Source: Bacteroidetes bacterium UBA1952
GTDB taxonomy: Bacteria; Bacteroidota; Bacteroidia; Chitinophagales; Chitinophagaceae
NCBI GenBank assembly: GCA_002336725.1
Contig: DDEO01000041.1
Span: forward strand, 1-7,123
Direction of reading: 5' to 3'
Length of the DNA: 7,123 bases
Shown: positions 5,322 to 7,123 of the stretch, piece by piece
How the letters are laid out: every line of letters begins with the position of its first letter
Position numbering within the stretch: the first letter of the stretch is position 1
Notes under the pieces: generated by a model
What the model was told of the DNA's origin: nothing
Database searches by the model: none
Seen by the model: the letters and a program-made list of their open reading frames with translations, nothing else
Program-made: the position numbers and the translations under genes

Positions 5322-6713
5322 CTACTTCTTAAAAAGCCGGAAAACATCCATCCCATTCGCATACACCATCAGCGCCAGCAGCAGGATGAGGCCCGCCGTG
5401 GTGGCCCAGCCCATCACCTTGTCGGAAACTTTCCGACCTGTTACCATCTCTATCAAAAGAAACAACACATAGCCGCCGTCCAGTCCCGGAATGGGCAGTA
5501 GGTTCATAAAGGCCAGGATGATGGAAATCAAGGCCAGGTAGCCCAGGAAGGTTTCCCATTGGAAAGTCTGCGGCGCACTCTTGCCAAACGAAATCAACCC
5601 ACCGACGCTCTCCGAAACCTTCACCTCTTTGGAGGTAAACAGCAGTTTCAGGTTGCGGCCATAGCCGGTGAAGCTGTCCCACATGGCCGAAAAGCCCTTG
5701 CCCACCGCCGCAATCGGGCCATAGTGAATCTGCCGGATGTCGAAAAAGCGTTCGCCCGGCCCATAGGGCTGAAAGCCGAGGATACCATTTTCCGGAACCT
5801 GCCCGTTGAGCACCGCATACTGATTGCCGCCGCGCACCACCGTAATGGAGATAGGTTTTCCGGAAAGTTCGCGTTTCAACTTGTCAAATTGGTCGTAGAA
5901 CGGCGTGGGCCGGCTGTTGGTCATCACGATAGAATCGCCCTCTTTGAGACCCATTTTATCGGCTGCCGAACCCGCAGAAACCAGTTGCACCACCGCCGGT
6001 GTGCGGGGCAGGATAAAAGCACTGCCTTTGGTGCGCGGGTTGGTTTTAATGATGCTGCTAATCGTGCCCGGCGGAACGGGAATGTTCAGCGCCCGTCCGT
6101 CGCGCTCCACATTCAGGGTTTTGGCTTCGCCCAGAATCATTTCCGGAAGAATTTGGCCGAAACGCTCCACCGGCTTGCCGTCGAGGCCCAGCACCTTGTC
6201 ACCGTTTTGCAGCCCGATACTTTGCGCCAGCGAATCGGCCACAATGCCGTATTTGGCCGATTGCGTGGGCAGGTAATCTTCGCCCCAGATGCCAAAAATA
6301 GCCATATAGGCAATCGCCGCCACGAGCAGGTTTACGATAATGCCGCCCAGCATGATGAAGAGGCGCTTCCAGGCTTTTTGCGCCCGAAATTCATCGGGCT
6401 TCGGGGGCTGCGCCAGTTGGTCTTCGTCCATGCTTTCGTCCACCATACCGGCGATTTTTACGTAGCCGCCCAGCGGAAACCAGCCGATGCCGTAGAGCGT
6501 ATCGCCGATTTTCTTTTTCCAGATAGAGAAATTACCGACCGTAGGGAACGGAAACAGGAAGTCGAAGAACAGATAAAATTTTTCTACCCGAACCTTAAAC
6601 AGGCGGGCAAAAAAGTAGTGGCCGAACTCATGCAGAAGCACCAGAACAGACAGGGCCGCGAAGACCTGAAAAAACTGTATCCAGCCGGTAGAAAGCAGTA
6701 ATTGCGCGTGCAA
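5322..6713 (-). CDS. rseP: RseP-type site-2 protease (M50 family zinc metalloprotease)
   Basis: This 463-residue integral membrane protease cleaves substrates within the membrane; in E. coli RseP releases sigma-E by cutting anti-sigma RseA, but the Bacteroidota substrate is not known from this sequence. The zinc-binding motif HEFGH is at residues 28-32 in the first membrane helix. It is followed by FYLFFD and GIGWFPLGGYVKIAGMVDES, typical of the Bacteroidota form. A helix with GGIIVNLLVAAIAYMAIFGI follows. Two periplasmic PDZ-like regions follow (around KYGIVADSLAQSIGLQNGDKV and AVVQLVSAGSAADKMGLKEG). The C-terminal NLLPIPGLDGG (404-414) supplies the third zinc ligand, Asp412. All catalytic residues are present. 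No ATG precedes the conserved N-terminus: the frame upstream runs directly into the TAA of dxr, so TTG at 6713-6711 is the likely start. It lies 21 bp after dxr, as an operon. Confidence 0.93.
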   Translation of the reverse strand: MHAQLLLSTGWIQFFQVFAALSVLVLLHEFGHYFFARLFKVRVEKFYLFFDFLFPFPTVGNFSIWKKKIGDTLYGIGWFPLGGYVKIAGMVDESMDEDQLAQPPKPDEFRAQKAWKRLFIMLGGIIVNLLVAAIAYMAIFGIWGEDYLPTQSAKYGIVADSLAQSIGLQNGDKVLGLDGKPVERFGQILPEMILGEAKTLNVERDGRALNIPVPPGTISSIIKTNPRTKGSAFILPRTPAVVQLVSAGSAADKMGLKEGDSIVMTNSRPTPFYDQFDKLKRELSGKPISITVVRGGNQYAVLNGQVPENGILGFQPYGPGERFFDIRQIHYGPIAAVGKGFSAMWDSFTGYGRNLKLLFTSKEVKVSESVGGLISFGKSAPQTFQWETFLGYLALISIILAFMNLLPIPGLDGGYVLFLLIEMVTGRKVSDKVMGWATTAGLILLLALMVYANGMDVFRLFKK

Positions 6714-6734
6714 TTGAAAGATGTTTTGGGGAAA

Positions 6735-7123
6735 TTAATAATTGGAAAGCGCACTTTTCTTCACCAGTTCGGTGGCCACATAACGGGCTTCCGCGTCGGA
6801 GTCGCGCAGGGCTTCCAGGTTGGGCGCGGCTACAAAAGGCACATCGGCCAGTGTTTTTTCCACCGCCTCGCTCATCTCCAGAAAGCCGATTTTGTTTTGC
6901 AGAAAGGCCTGCACCACGATTTCGTTGGCCGCGTTGAGTACGCAGGGAGCGTTGCCGCCGCGGTTCATCGCCTCGATGGCGAGGGCCAGATTCCGGAAAG
7001 TTTTCAGGTCGGGCGCTTCAAAAGAGAGCTTGTCATAGGCTTTAAACTCAAAACGCTTGAAATGGTTGGGCAGCCGCTGCGGATAGGCCAGCGCATACTG
7101 AATGGGCAGCTTCATATCGGGCA
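6735..7123 (-). CDS. dxr: 1-deoxy-D-xylulose 5-phosphate reductoisomerase, C-terminal part (5' end outside window)
   Basis: Dxr converts 1-deoxy-D-xylulose 5-phosphate to 2-C-methyl-D-erythritol 4-phosphate with NADPH, the first committed step of the MEP isoprenoid pathway. The visible part begins at PDMKLPIQYALAYPQR, which matches the conserved PDM(K/R)LPIQYAL segment, and includes LSFEAPDLKTFRNLALA and the C-terminal helical domain with CVLNAANEIVVQAFL and a helix typical of the family (IGFLEMSEAVEKTL). The frame stays open to the window edge, so the ATG at 7115 is internal and the catalytic and NADPH-binding domains lie outside. It ends at TAA (6737-6735), 21 bp before rseP; dxr followed by rseP is a familiar order in Bacteroidota. 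The short C-terminal tail (KKSALSNY) is normal. Confidence 0.95.
   Translation of the reverse strand, partial: PDMKLPIQYALAYPQRLPNHFKRFEFKAYDKLSFEAPDLKTFRNLALAIEAMNRGGNAPCVLNAANEIVVQAFLQNKIGFLEMSEAVEKTLADVPFVAAPNLEALRDSDAEARYVATELVKKSALSNY

Noticed and set aside
5559..6701. Long plus-strand open frame (380 codons) opposite rseP
   Set aside because: It is fully antisense to a gene with all M50 motifs. Its protein is rich in His, Arg and Gln without domain features, a typical shadow of GC-rich coding sequence.

Overview
The window looks like a chromosomal segment of a Bacteroidota bacterium, perhaps from the Saprospiria/Chitinophagia side, though that finer placement is a guess. The support is a TAnnTTTG-type promoter box (TACCTTTG at 3260-3267), a dxr followed by an rseP-type M50 protease whose sequence is of Bacteroidota type, intergenic repeats built on ATCCGT/ACGGAT, and few clear Shine-Dalgarno sites. 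Base composition is moderately GC-rich, with an AT-richer patch inside one accessory gene.

Layout. (1) 1-939 (+): 3' part of carB, the large subunit of carbamoyl phosphate synthetase. The frame stops at the boundary between the two CarB halves, so only the N-terminal synthetase half plus the central oligomerisation domain is encoded here. (2) 947-2826 (+): a tightly coupled pair, an OLD/ABC-like AAA ATPase and a 208-residue protein with a TOPRIM/DUF4276-like layout, overlapping by ATGA. This is the best candidate for an accessory, possibly anti-phage, system; its function is inferred, not shown. (3) 2834-3254 (-): two very small genes, a Cys-rich 50-residue lipoprotein and an 80-residue orphan. 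(4) 3284-4447 (+): a MurG/GT28-like glycosyltransferase with a short in-frame palindromic repeat in its interdomain linker. (5) 4450-4532 and 5215-5306: two related inverted-repeat elements that bracket a Uma2-family (PD-(D/E)XK fold) gene on the minus strand. (6) 5322-7123 (-): rseP-type site-2 protease downstream of dxr (3' part), a housekeeping pair transcribed dxr to rseP.

How the parts relate: carB (pyrimidine/arginine precursor synthesis), dxr (MEP isoprenoid pathway) and rseP (envelope proteolysis) are core functions at the two ends. The middle is more variable: the ATPase pair attached to the half-length carB, tiny orphans, and a repeat-bracketed nuclease-fold gene. No stretch above 300 bases lacks a gene. 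The longest gaps are 5179-5321 and 4448-4569, and both hold the inverted-repeat elements. At the DNA level, the palindrome TTCCGGAA is strikingly over-represented across nearly all genes and in all three codon phases.
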